Below are positions 46,141-58,387 of a stretch of DNA of 64,000 nt, one piece after another. The stretch spans positions 12,605,989-12,669,988 of the forward strand of contig CM073537.1 in NCBI GenBank assembly GCA_037074615.1, written 5' to 3'. Position 1 is the stretch's first letter. The number at the start of each line of letters is the position of its first letter. Below the pieces are notes generated by a model that did not search any database, had not been told where the DNA came from, and was given only the letters and a program-made list of their open reading frames with translations. The DNA comes from Leucaena leucocephala (taxonomy: Eukaryota > Streptophyta > Magnoliopsida > Fabales > Fabaceae). Position numbers and translations under genes: made by a program.

Positions 46141-47297
46141 GTGGTATCAGAGCCATGCCGTTTTGTGTTTAAGTTAGGTTTGATTGTTGATACATGTGAT
46201 GTATGTTAGACTTCTTAGCTGATTATATGATAACATGCGTGATATGTATGACATATATGGAATCTGTTTATGTATGACATATACGGAATCTAAAAGGAAA
46301 CTGAAATCGGTGGTGTATATCAATTGATTTGATCAATTAATATTGATGGGGTCTAAGGAAAAAGAATTAAGATTCTTGATCAATTAACCGACTAGCGGGA
46401 CCGCCGTGGCTATTTAATCGTAGCGCAACATAATCGTAATATGTATTGACTTTCCTGATATATGAATGTTTTGAAACATTTATTGCCCTTCAAATAGCAT
46501 GAATTTTGATTCTTGAATGTTTGGGTATGGTGAACAATATGGCTCTAGATTACAAGTGTTGTAATTTTTCTAAATACGGCCTGCGTGTCGTGCCTTCCTC
46601 TAATGACTCTCGTTGTACATTCTCTTCTCATCTCACTCCCCTCGAATGTTAAAACGAGGTTTCCTTATGCACTTTTCCTATTCTAATTAGAGAGCTCCTC
46701 TCATTGGCTTGAGGGGACTTAGGATAGGTGAGCCATATTGTATCACGTTTAAGATTATGCATCTTTTGATTAGATCACTGCATGTATGTTTTATATGCAT
46801 AATACTTGTATGAGATACAACCGCGATACATGCATCTTATAAACCAGATAATTAATTAAACCCTCTAAAAGAAATCTTAAGTCATATGCCGTCAATTAAT
46901 GAACACTTGTCAAAACCTCGATCGCTCATTTGTAGGTCCACCAAAGTGGGTGCATTTGAGTTATCTTGGGGAGATAAGCAAGAGTAATGGTGCTACTCTT
47001 ATGTTTGTTATTGTTTGACTTAATTGAGATTATCAAAACGGTTTTGGGTCTCAAGGCATTAGATGGGATTAAAACATGCCGAATCATATGATGATGGAAT
47101 CCCATAAATATCTAAGAGTTACATTTGATGTAATTGGTAAAGTTGTTACCTACCTAAATAACTTAAAGTTGAGCGTCCTGCCAAAGCGGACTCAAGTTTA
47201 AGCAAAATATGGATCTTAGCCCACTAATTATTACATTGAGGGTTGTTTTATTCAGTGGGAGATTGCTAATTAAATTGCATATTTTAATTGTAGAATC
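46141..47297 (+). other. Copia-3 leader and primer-binding site
   Basis: TGGTATCAGAGCC at 46142-46154 is the initiator tRNA-Met primer-binding site. The leader is non-coding. At about 46380 a stretch of some 60 bp present in Copia-1 and Copia-2 is missing, which removes the left arm of the GC-rich hairpin and leaves only GACTAGCGGGACC. Confidence 0.85.
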
Positions 47298-50200
47298 ATG
47301 ACGACTAGTAATACTGCTACATTATCGTTGCGATCTGTCCTTGAGAAGGACAAACTTAATGGGACAAACTTTCTTGACTGGTTCAAGAACTTGAGAATTG
47401 TTCTCAAGCAGGAAAGAAAGGTATATGTCCTAGATCAACCCATTCCTGAGGAGCCAGCAGCCAATGCTCCTAGAGCTCAGAGAGATTCTTATGCGAAGCA
47501 TAAGGAAGACTCTGTTGATGTGGGATGCTTGATGCTTGCCACTATGGTTCCGGAGCTTCAAAGAGATCTGGAACACATGGAGGCTTATGAGATGATTGTG
47601 CATCTTAAGGAAATGTTCCAGCAACAGGCAAGGCAAGAGAGGTATGAGACCACTAAGGCCTTACATTCCTGCAGGATGGCTGAAGGTGCATCAGTGAGTA
47701 CTCATGTCTTAAAGATGAAAGGGTACATAGATCACCTTGAGAGGCTTGGATTTCCCATTAGTCAGGAGTTAGCTACAGATTTGATCTTGAACTCACTCCC
47801 AGAAAGTTATGACCAGTTTGTCATGAACTACAACATGAACAACATGGAGAAATCTATTTCTGAACTGCATGGGATGCTTAAAACTGCTGAGCCGACTGTT
47901 AAGAAAAAGCCCAGTACTATTTTGATGGTTCAGAAAGGAAAGGGTATGAAAAAGAAAGGCAAGGGTAAGGGGAAGGGTCACGGCTCATCTGGTAAGACCA
48001 AAGAGTCAGGCAAGCCCGAAACCAAGCCTGCACCAAAGAAGGCAAAGCCTCCAAAGGAAGGAGTTTGCTTCTTCTGCAATGAACCGGGTCATTGGAAGAG
48101 GAATTGCAAACTCTACCTTGAAGATCTGAGAAAGAACAAGAAGGATAGCGGGGCTATCGCTTCAGGTATTTATGTTATAGACATTCATCTCTCTACTTCC
48201 ACTACATGGGTATTAGATACTACATGTGGTTCTCACATTTGTACAAATGTGCAGGGCCTAAAGGACAGTAGAAAGCTGAAGAAGGGCGAAGTTGACCTAC
48301 GAGTTAAAAATAGAGCAAAGGTTGCTGCTCTAGCTGTAGGCACTTATGAATTAGTTCTGCCCACTGGGCTTTTGTTAGTTTTGAGCAATTGCTATTATGT
48401 TCCTGCTTTGAGTAGTAACATTGTTTCTCTTTCTTATTTGGATAAGGAAGATTACACTTCCATTTCTGGGAATGGTAAATGTTCTATTTATCGTAATGAT
48501 ATTTTCTATGCTCATGGTGATTTTCATGTTGATCATTACATATTAAACTTGGAACAACCCAATCATGGAAATATCTATAACATAACCGCCAAAAGGATCA
48601 AACCAAATGATTTGAATCTGACGTACCTCTGGCACTGTCGTCTAGGCCACATAAATGAGAAACGTATGTCTAAACTCCATCAAGATGGATTTCTCAACTC
48701 ATTTGATTTTGAATCATATGATACTTGCGAATCTTGTTTGTTAGGAAAGATGACAAAGTCGCCTTTCACTGGGCACAGTGAGAGGGCCACTGATTTGTTG
48801 GGCCTCATACATACAGATGTGTGTGGACCGATGAATACAAATGCCAGAAGAGGTTATTCGTACTTCATTACATTCATAGATGATTTCAGTAGATATGGCT
48901 ACGTCTATCTAATGAAACATAAATCTGAATCTTTTGAAATGTTCAAGATATTTCAAAATGAAGTACAAAACCAGCTTGGTAAAACAATTAAAGCCCTCCG
49001 ATCTGATCGAGGTGGTGAATATTTGAGTCAAGAGTTTATCGATCATCTTAGGAATTGTGGAATAGTCTCACAATTGACTCCTCCAGGAACACCACAATGG
49101 AATGGGGTTTCTGAACGGAGGAATCGAACACTATTGGATATGGTTCGATCCATGATGAGTCAAACAGATCTTCCACCATCCTTTTGGGGCCACGCCCTAG
49201 AGACAGCTGCGTTCACACTGAATCGTGTTCCATCTAAGGCAGTTGAAAAGACTCCGTATGAGATATGGACTGGGAGGAAACCTAGTTTGTCTTTTCTCAA
49301 GATTTGGGGATGTGAGGTCTATGTTAAGCAACAAGACTCAGATAAGTTAGCGCCCAAATCTTCAAAGTACCTTTTTGTGGGATATCCTAAGGAAACCAAG
49401 GGATATTATGTCTACAACCCCACTGATAACAAAGTGTTTGTTGTCAGAAATGGTATCTTTCTAGAACGAGAATTTATCTCTAAAAGAACCACTGGGAGCA
49501 AGGTACACCTCGAAGAAGTTCGAGAGCCACAAGACGCCACAGAACTAGAGATGGAAAGTAGAGAAGACTCACAAGAAGTTGTTGAGACTCCTCAAGTCAC
49601 GCAAGGCCCAAGGCGATCTAATAGGGCACGACTTCAGCCTCAGAGATATGGATTTCTGATTTCTGATAGTCGTGATGTGTTGCTCATTGAGCATATTGAG
49701 CCCACTACCTATCAAGAAGCTATAGTGGGACCAAACTCTAAAAAATGGCTTAATGCCATGAAGTCTGAGATGCAATCCATGTACGACAATAAGGTATGGA
49801 CCTTAGTCGACCCGCCTGAAGGTGTAAAAACCGTCGGGTGCAAGTGGTTTTTTAAAGAGAAAACTGACATGGATGGCAATGTAAATGTCTTCAAGGCACG
49901 ACTGGTTGCAAAAGGATTTACTCAAACTCATGGTGTGGACTATGATGAGACCTTTTCCCCAGTTGCAATGGCCAAATCAATCAGAATCCTCCTTGCCATT
50001 GCAGCATATTATGACTATGAAATATGGCAGATGGACGTCAAGACAGCCTTCCTTAATGGAAAGCTCCTTGAGGATGTGTACATGACACAACCTGAAGGTT
50101 TTGTGCGTTCTGAGGACTCTGGTAAGGTGTGCAAGCTTCAAAGGTCCATTTATGGACTGAAGCAAGCATCTCGGAGTTGGAATCATCATTTTGATGAAGT

Positions 50201-51247
50201 AGTCAAAGAGTTTGGATTTCTTCAAAACATTGATGAACCTTGTGTGTACAAAAAGGTTAGTGGGAGCACAGTTGTGTTTTTGGTACTCTATGTCGATGAC
50301 ATCCTACTCATTGGGAATGACATTCCTACCTTGCAGATTGTCAAGTCTTGGTTAGAAAAATCTTTCTCGATGAAAGACTTGGGTGAAGCCACCTACATCC
50401 TAGGAATTAGGATCTATAGAGATAGATCTAAAAGGCTTCTAGGACTGAGTCAGAGCACATATATAGATAAGATACTGCATAGGTTCAGTATGCAGGAATC
50501 AAAAAGGGGTTTCATACCCAAGTCTCATGGTATTCACCTCAGCAAGGATTTGTGTCCTAGTACACCAGATCAGCGAGGTCGCATGAGTAAGATTCCATAT
50601 GCCTCGGCCATAGGATTTATCATGTACGCCATGTTATGTACTCGACCGGATGTCTCGTTTGCCTTAAGTATGACTAGCAGATATCAACAGGACCCCGGTG
50701 AGGGCCATTGGACTGCTGTCAAGAATATCCTTAAGTACTTCAGAAGGACTAAGGACTTATTCTTGGTCTATGGTGGATTGGATGATGAGCTCTATGTAAC
50801 TGGTTACACAGATGCAAGTTTCCAAACTGACCAGGATGACCAGAAATCGCAATCTGGATACCTATTCCTCCTAAATAATGAAGCGGTAAGATGGAAGAGC
50901 TCTAAGAAGAGCACTGTAGTAGATTCTGCAATGGAAGCCGAGTATATAGCAGCATCTGATGCAGCTAAGGAGGCCTTTGGATCAGGAAGTTCATTGCTGA
51001 ACTAAGGGTGGTACCGACCATCTCAGATCCAATAACTTTGTTCTGTGACAATAGTGGTGCCATTGCACAGGCCAAAGAGCCTAGGTCACATCAAAGGACC
51101 AAACATATACTCAGGCGATTTCATCTCATCAGAGAAATCAATGATAGAGGTGATATAAAAATATGCAAGGTAGCAAGAGAAGACAATGATGCTGATCCTC
51201 TAAACCGCTTGTCCAGGCAAAACGTGAGCGTCATGTTAGGTCAATAG
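47298..51247 (+). pseudogene. Copia-3 gag-pol polyprotein, one private frameshift
   Basis: ATG at 47298 (context AATCATGACG). Rough residues: Gag 1-200; Lys/Gly-rich linker 205-250; zinc knuckle CFFCNEPGHWKRNC 257-270; protease LDTTCGSH with Asp307; GAG-pre-integrase from 444; integrase D507, D570, E606 (DD35E); RT with Asp913 (QMDVKTAFLNG) and YVDD 998-1001; RNase H (GYTDASF, EAEYIAAS). One A is missing in AAGGAGGCC-TTTGG at about 50973 relative to Copia-2, so the frame ends at 51005. The remaining RNase H (FCDNSGAIAQ) continues at 51008-51247 in the other frame. The C-terminal ending is altered as in Copia-2. The protease triad is DTT where Copia-2 has DTA. Confidence 0.92.
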
Positions 51248-51280
51248 GATTGAGACAAATTAATGATTGTTCCTAGTGCA

Positions 51281-51290
51281 AGTGGGAGGA
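51281..51290 (+). other. Copia-3 polypurine tract
   Basis: AGTGGGAGGA immediately before the 3' LTR; the same sequence (complement) borders Copia-2 at 17406-17415. It primes plus-strand DNA synthesis in this class of element. Confidence 0.8.
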
Positions 51291-53203
51291 TGTTGGAAAT
51301 TGTGCCCTAGGGGCCAATCATTGTATCAGGTTATCACATTATTTGCATGTTTACTGTGATGACCATCCTTGGATAACTCATGATCTTATCCTAAATGTCC
51401 CTGGTCGGTCATCTATGTGGGAGCAGAGATGAAATAAGACCAGTATGACTTTGAAGATATATAGAGATATAAATCAAAGTCATAAGCACATGTAAGAGTA
51501 CAGGGTGTTGGACCGACCCACTATGAGAGAGCTGCATGGGTCAAGTCATAAGCTTCTCTCATATACAAGCCATGTCACTATGCCCTTTGACCTGAGATCA
51601 TCATGGATTCCTACATGACAAACGCTCAGCTTTGACCTAGTCAAAAGTCACTTTTGACCGAGTGATCATAAAGGCTATGCTCGGGCTTAGTGGTTTTTCA
51701 TGCGGAGGAATGTGAATGGTCAAGATGGAATTTGTCCCTCACATTCGTAGAGAGATATTACTGGGCCCCTCGATGAGTGAGTCTGAGAAATGTATGGCCA
51801 TACTGGAATGGAAGGGTAGTTCCATTTCTATATTCAGACTACTCAGGGATCGAGAAAGTAACGGTCAGGAACAGGAGGATGACGTTCTCCATGCCTCATC
51901 CTTGACCGAAATATCGTGTGACAAAAGGGACGTGATATGGTTGTATGAAAGGTTACATCGTTTATCGATCCTCATATGTTTTGGGTAGTCGTAATGCCTT
52001 GCTAGAGACCACTTACGACTTGTGGGTCAGTATAGTAACTGGGCCACTGCCAACTTCATATGAGCCTACAGGGTCGCACACAAAACAGCCCAATGCGAGC
52101 TATGATGTCCAGATTCATTGAATCTAAGAGATGTCTAGATTCAATGAATAATCTAGGGTGGATATATATTTTATATATATATATAAATTAGTTTATATAT
52201 ATATTATATATATAATATAAGAGATATTTGTAAGATTTAATTTATAAGGATAAATTAAATCTCTATCATTTTTGAATTTGAATTTAAATGGATATGATCT
52301 ATTTGAATTTGAAATTCAAATTGATAAGATATCTCAAATTTGATTTATGAGAATAAATCAAATATAATTCTGTCTTATCTTTATTTTAAATTAAATAAAT
52401 AGGTGAATTAAATCTGTGGGACGGATTTAATATAAACCATATTTATTTAATCAGTTTCTTATTAAATTATGCAATATATGATATTGTATTAATTCAGAAT
52501 TAATATAAGATTAATTCTGAAGCCCGGCCCTATTAGAAGCCCGATAGCTTCCTATATATTTGACATTAGGAGCTAGGGTTCCACACACAATATAGATCTC
52601 TACACACACATTCAGACGTGAGAAGAGGGGCAGGGAGAGTGCAAAAGGTTTGCACATAAGAAACTGCCGAGATAGAGATGGTGAGGACGGAATCTCTAGA
52701 AAGCCCTAGAGGGACAAGAGGCGCTAGCACGTCGTTCGCAATTGGAACGCTGTTCGTGTGGATACCGGTAGAGGAAGCCGATCTGAGCTGTCGACTTCTA
52801 CGATACGGCCAGACACGAAGAAAGGTCGCGACCAGAACACACTTAGGTCGCGACCAAACGGGCATCTGAACGTCAGAAATCCGAAAAGAGGATACAGGTC
52901 GCCACGTGAAGTTGAAGAGGTCGCGACTAAAAGCTCCAGAGGCGACAGGTCGCGACTAGAAGCAGAGTAGGTCGCGACTACAAACTCCAGAGGCGACAGG
53001 TCGCGACTAGAAGCTGAGGAGGTCGCGACTGAAAGTTCCAGAGGTGAGGAGTCGCGACTAGTGGACACTGAGGTCGCTACCAAAGCTCGAGTACCGAAGG
53101 TAACACTTCTTTCTCCTTGACTTAAACACATTCGGTAGATCCTGGCTGGGAATGGAAAAATTTTTAAAGTTAATTTCCGCTGCGTGTCTTCCAATTTCCT
53201 TCA
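51291..53203 (+). repeat. Copia-3 3' LTR
   Basis: 1913 bp, ends CAATTTCCTTCA. Its array (52824-53081) is better preserved than the 5' copy in two units but has lost one core (last unit GGTCGCTACC). Confidence 0.95.
52824..53081 (+). repeat. TCGCGAC motif array in the Copia-3 3' LTR
   Basis: Same organisation and period as 45761-46018. Comparing the two gives post-insertion changes: 5' copy GATCGCGAC and AAGTCGCGAC against 3' copy GGTCGCGAC in both. Confidence 0.85.
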
Positions 53204-54686
53204 TCATGGGACACCTCATAGGACACCTCACCACCCATATGCTTCATGTGACGAAATTTGGAGGTTCTGGAAGCTTTTCGGTCCAATCCGATACCGGCCC
53301 GGTCCATCGCCTCGAAAAACGTGCCGTTTTCTGAATCTGATGTTTCTGAAGATCCTTTTTATGTCTACTGACCTCACATTTAGTATCTAGACCCTTTATA
53401 TCATTAAATTTTTAATACTGGGTCCAGACTCAGTTACAGATCCCCTGCGAAATGACCAAAATGCCCTTGGTGCCCTATCTTGTCCTATTTTAACCCTAAG
53501 GGCAAACTTGTCATTTCACACCTTTCTGGACCTGGTCAAAGCTTATACTGGCTCTAGTCAACCTTATTTAGACATGTCTTGACCTCTGGGCCTGTCCAGA
53601 ATGACCAGAATGCCCTTCATTCATCTACTGCCCTTTTTGTACAACACAGGGGCATTTTCGTAATTTCGCACTTTTCTGGGGTTCTGCTGGACACTGGCCC
53701 ACCTATCAATCCAAGAGCCTTATTGGGACTCTAATGGCGCCATTTTTTGGGCTTCCTGGGTCCATTAACTATATGGCACGCATTACGAGGAATCTTCCTC
53801 TGTCACAGTTCACCAAATATTTTAATTATTATTTACCGATTATACACCTTTCCGGACACCGGCTCCTTTTCCCAGATACAGTGTCCTACTGTGTTCAGGC
53901 ATCCCTGTGGGTCATAACGGTCATCTGACCGAGGTCATCCGATCTCATTCAGCCCCTTTAAAAATACCGATAAATCTCCTACCCGGATCCCCGGAGGCCT
54001 CACACTCCCGTCTGTATTTGCTATTTTGTGAATAAATCTTTCTACAGAACTCCTATCGGTATTCTGTCAGTTTCCTGACATCCGCCCCATAAAGGCGCAT
54101 CATCCTGTATTTTCTCACTTATATCTGAGATCTAGGATATCCGGTAGGAATTTTTATAAGTTTTGGACGATCAGTCCATTTCTGGCTATCTGGAGTCTTC
54201 AAAAATTCCGGTATTAGGCTGGGTTACCCGGCGTCCCCTGCCCTACCTTCTGGTAGAATTTGAGACTGAAATGCTGTCGGGCAGTGCGAACCACTTCCGG
54301 CCTGACTTTCTTTAATTATACTTTAGCCCCAGGAAACTTTTCTTCTTTATAATTAAATCCCTTTTTATTTGGCAAAAATTACACTTAAGGACCCCACCTT
54401 TTTGTCTACTTTTCTTTTTGGCCTTAAACTTTTTCATAATTACATCTAAGTCCCTACATTTTCTTTCTTTTGTAATTTAACCCCTTTCCTTGCATAAATA
54501 GCCACTATATCTTTAGGGACTTTCACTATTTACCTATAAGTCCTTGATCTTTGACTTATTTGCAGTTTAGTCCCTAAAAACCCTCTGTATGTTTTTAGGA
54601 CTTCTATTCAAAGGGGTCTGATAGTCTATCTATTTCAGGCTCACTTTCTGAGTCTCTGGGCCTGAAAATTGGGGTATTACAGCGAT

Positions 54687-56236
54687 CACCTGAGATGATC
54701 CAAGGTACAATCTATCTCAATGATAATGTTGTGACTGCTCTATTTGATTCGGGTGCAAGTCATTCCTTTATATCTTATGAATGTGCTAAATGCCTAGGCC
54801 TTCTGATTAGCAAGTTGCGTTATGATATACAGGTGAAAACTCCTACCAACGCTAGAGTAATTACGCCTGATGCTTGTCTAAATAGTGTTGTGCGTTATGA
54901 GCACTGCAGTACTACCCTAGACCTGATCTGTATGCCTTTCCGAGAGATTGATGTCATACTCAGCTTAAATTGGTTATCCTCCAATAATGTGATGTTGGAC
55001 TGCAGAAATAAGACCCTAGTTCTTGGTCCAAATATCACTGATCGGAGCCCAGAAGTACACTGAACTTCATGACAGAGGCTCAGGCAGAAAAATGTCTACG
55101 GAAAGGATGTCAAGGGTATGTGGTATTCTTTTCTGTTCAAATAGAAGTGGAAGAAGGCATCGAGGAGATTCTAGTAGTCAATGAATTTCCTAAAGTCTTT
55201 CCAAAGGAGATTCAGGGATTGGCTTCAGAGCGTGAAGTGGAGTTTGCGATCGACGTTATACCTGGAGCTGGACTAGTATCGAAAGCCCCATATAGGATGG
55301 ATCCTAATGAAATGATGGAGCTGAAGAAGCAAATTGAGGAGCTATTGGAGAAGGGTTTCATACGACCCAGTGTATTGCCATGGGGTACTCCAGTACTATT
55401 CGTCAAGAAGAAAGATGGCAGCTTAAGGCTATGCATTGACTACCGGGAATTAAATAAGATTACAGTTAAGAATAAGTATCCTCTCCCCAGAATTGATGAC
55501 CTGCTAGACCAATTGGCATGAGCGAGCTTATTCTCCAAGATTGACTTGAGATCTGGCTACCATCAACTAAGGGTCAAGCCAGATGATATTCCAAAGACGG
55601 CATTCAGAACGCGCTACGGGCATTTTGAGTTCCTTGTGATGCATTTTGGACTAACCAATGCACCTACTATTGTTATGGACTACATGAACCGGATCTTCAG
55701 GCCTTATCTAGATCAGTTCGTTGTGGTCTTCATTGATGATATTCTGGTGTACTCCAAATCTCCAGAGGAGCATGAAAGGCATTTGAGGATTATTCTTGGT
55801 ACCCTTAAAGAAAAGAAGCTCTATGCTAAGCTGAGTAAATGCGAGTTTTGGCTGTCAGAAGTCAAATTTCTCGGCCATGTCATATCCCGAGACGGGGTAG
55901 CTGTGGATCCTAGCAAAGTTGAAGCAGTTTTGAGCTGGGAGCAGCCAAGGACAGTGACGGAGATCAGAAGTTTTCTCGGCCTAGCAGGGTACTACAGAAG
56001 ATTTATTCAAGACTTTTCTCGAATTGCCTTACCACTTACCAAGCTGACCAGAAGGAATCAGCAGTTTAAGTGGGATGAGAAGTGCGAGGCTAGCTTCCAG
56101 GAGTTAAAGCAGAGATTAACCATTACTCCCGTGCTGATTATTCCAGACCCAACTCAGACTTATGTAGTCTACATTGATGCTAGCAAGCAGGGGTTGTTAT
56201 GTGTGTTGATGCAGTAAGGTCGAGTAGTAGCCTACG
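54687..56236 (+). pseudogene. Gypsy-2 protease and reverse transcriptase
   Basis: Protease LFDSGASHSFIS at about 54752; one base is missing at about 55060, shifting the frame. RT runs from 55069: PYRMDPNEM, KKDGSLRLCIDYRELNK, LRSGYHQLRVK with ATG for Leu/Met, FGLTNAP, FIDDILVYS (about 55733), then the thumb/connection region to YIDASKQGLLCVLMQ. TGA at 55519-55521 replaces a GGA codon seen in Gypsy-1, and TAA at about 56215 stands in a conserved GRVVAY context. Interrupted by a solo LTR after CTACG. Confidence 0.88.
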
Positions 56237-56275
56237 TGTAACATCCCAATTTTTGGGTCTAGTTGAACTGGGAGG

Positions 56276-56385
56276 TAGTCTGATATGGGCAGGCTACTAA
56301 CCCGTAGTCCTATGGTGGTAATCTGATATGGGCAGGCTGCTAACCCGTAGTCCTATGGTGGTAATCTGATATGGGCGGATTATTT
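56276..56385 (+). repeat. 43-bp tandem repeat, about 2.5 copies
   Basis: Units start at 56276, 56319 and 56362 with TARTCTGATATGGGC and end CCCGTAGTCCTATGGTGG. The first two differ at two positions; the third decays after about 20 bp. I do not see it in the Gypsy-3 LTRs. Confidence 0.8.
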
Positions 56386-56800
56386 ACCTGTATTTTGTAG
56401 GATCCGAGGGATAAGCTAAGTCCTTCAGGATTTAAAGATGAGTTAAGTCTTTAACCTACATAATCGGGACAGTTCACCTAGGTTCAAAATGAGGAATGGG
56501 AGGAATGTCCTAAGTCTTAAGCCTAGGAATTCTGCAGGTAGCTTGATATAGGCTGGCTCCTGTGTAAGATAACCTGATACAGAGGGTTGTCGAGCCTTTC
56601 AATTAATGAGGACTCCCGAAGAGTTAAGGGATGAGTTATTGAAAGAGAATTTCTAGAACCTAGGATAAAGGATAAGAAGAAAGTGAGATAAGATAGACCC
56701 CAGAATTATGCTAAGATTCTGTGGGGTGAGATATGAAAGAAATGGACACTACTTGTGAGAGAAGTAGAGTTGTCCATGGGAAAGATGTAAAGTGACTTTT

Positions 56801-57077
56801 GGTCGCGACGAGTAAGTGTCTTGGTCGCGACTTATATTGGCAGAGAGGTTTGGTCGTGACGGATATGTGTGGTGTCGCGACTAATAAGTATATGAGTTTG
56901 GTTGCGACTAAAATGTACTGAGGTCGCGACTGAAAAGTGATATGGTCGCGACTAATAGTGGCAGAAAACCTTAGACGCGACTAAAATGTGTTGTGGTCGC
57001 GACGGGAAAATGTTGTAGTCGCGACTAGTGTACACAAAGATGTTAGGTCGCGACAAGAGGATGTTGAGGTCGCGACT
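56801..57077 (+). repeat. TCGCGAC motif array in the solo LTR
   Basis: About thirteen GGTCGCGACTA-type units with 20-32 bp spacing, most cores intact, in U3 some 570 bp upstream of the TATA box. Confidence 0.85.
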
Positions 57078-58387
57078 AGTGACTAAAGTGGCGCTAAGCG
57101 TATGGGCCAAGAGTGGTGAAGGTCCAAGAGAGATAGTTACCTAGTTAGAGATAGACCGGAGGCAGGATATCAGATACAGGAAAGGTTATCTGGAGACCAT
57201 GAGGTGGACTGATAAGGTGTACTCATGGGTCCTGCAAGATGCCACATGGCATTAAAGTAATGATTCAGTAAAGTAAAGATACTCGGTTGGCGTGATAACC
57301 GAGGAGGCACGTAAACCGAGGAGGTGATCAGATAAGTCTGGGATTTATCTGGGTGGCATTGGGAAGCGTGCAAGGTCTCTTCCAGTTGCCACATGGCATT
57401 AGTCCGCAGAAAGCAGATAAAGCTGAGGGCACGCATTACGAGGCAGGAGACTGGACCGGTGAGTCAGCATGCTGAGGTGTCCCGGGAATTCAAGCATGTG
57501 AAAAATATGCTGCTGAGGTGTCCTGGTGAGTTGGCATGATGATGCAGTAAATGAGGAATTAAAGAAAATAGGAAAATCCAGGAAAAACCAGGACCGCAGG
57601 ATCAGATGGCATGGTAATTACAGAAATGCCATTGGGAAACCTTATAAATACCCCCCTCTCATTCTTGCTTCACGCATGGGTAAGGAAGTGAGAGAGAAAG
57701 ATTAGAGAGAAGGAGGAGGAAAGGAAGAAAGAAAGGAGAAAGGAAGAAAGGAAGTTCTGGCGGAGCTGGAAGCAGAGTAGGGATAGTAGGGTTCTGCTAA
57801 GCTAGCCAGGTAGTAACTAATCCTAGCTTCTATGTAATGGCTTTGTGATTTGATGTGCTATTGTTTGGTTGGATTGTTGTCTTATATGTTATGTCTGAAG
57901 CTCTGCTGTAATGCTATGGTCATATGTTATTAAGCATGGAAGCACGCAGCATACTTATCTGTACACAATCACAAGCAAGCACTGTCACACTGCATTACAT
58001 ATATTGTTATGATTGTTGCTACTGAGATTCCCCCGAATCTCATCCCCATCCATAACCCATTACAGGGAGGTTATGCTGAAGTGGATTTTGAGAATCCTAG
58101 GAGACGCCGTTATGCTGCCGAAGTAAAGACTGAACATTAGTATATGATAAGTACTGTGTACGTAGTGCTGTCTAAGGAGGCTAGAAGTGAGTGGACCTAG
58201 CCGGTTCATCTAGTCTTTCCTGGGTACTACGTAGAATGGTAGTTCTCATGAGGGGATTACCGAATCAGTACAGTTCAGTTCTTTGTACAGATGAAGTGTA
58301 GCGGTTATGCTGCCGGAGTTTAGGCAGAAGAAGAGCTAGTATAGCTTCCGCAAGTGTACTCTGAGGGTTGTATGGGAGGATGTTTCA

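Larger units (their letters stand above)
44228..53203 (+). mobile_element. Copia-3: young, nearly intact Ty1/copia element
   Basis: LTRs are exactly 1913 bp each. The target duplication is TCATG (44223-44227 and 53204-53208). PBS, PPT and one long gag-pol frame are present. About ten LTR differences by eye make it young, though older than Copia-2. It lies in a solo LTR within Gypsy-2 and is the innermost layer of the nest. Confidence 0.95.
42772..54681 (-). repeat. Solo LTR in Gypsy-2, split by Copia-3
   Basis: Two parts, 42772-44227 and 53209-54681, about 2.93 kb in total. The ends are TGTAATACCCC (minus strand, at 54681) and GGATGTGACA (at 42772). The target duplication is GCGAT (42767-42771 and 54682-54686). 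The first bases after the 5' end resemble the Gypsy-3 LTR (CCCCAATTTTCAGGCCCAGAGA) while the rest resembles the Gypsy-1/2 LTR, so it looks chimeric. The complement of TATAAATA is at 44102-44109 and H2 is perfect at 43595-43611. Confidence 0.9.
56237..58387 (+). repeat. Solo LTR of Gypsy-3 type in Gypsy-2
   Basis: 2151 bp, TGTAACATCC to GGATGTTTCA, with a perfect target duplication CTACG (56232-56236 and 58388-58392). TATAAATA is at 57643-57650, H1 at 58024-58041 and H3 at 58238-58261. A 43-bp tandem repeat lies near the 5' end and a TCGCGAC array lies upstream of the TATA box. Confidence 0.92.
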
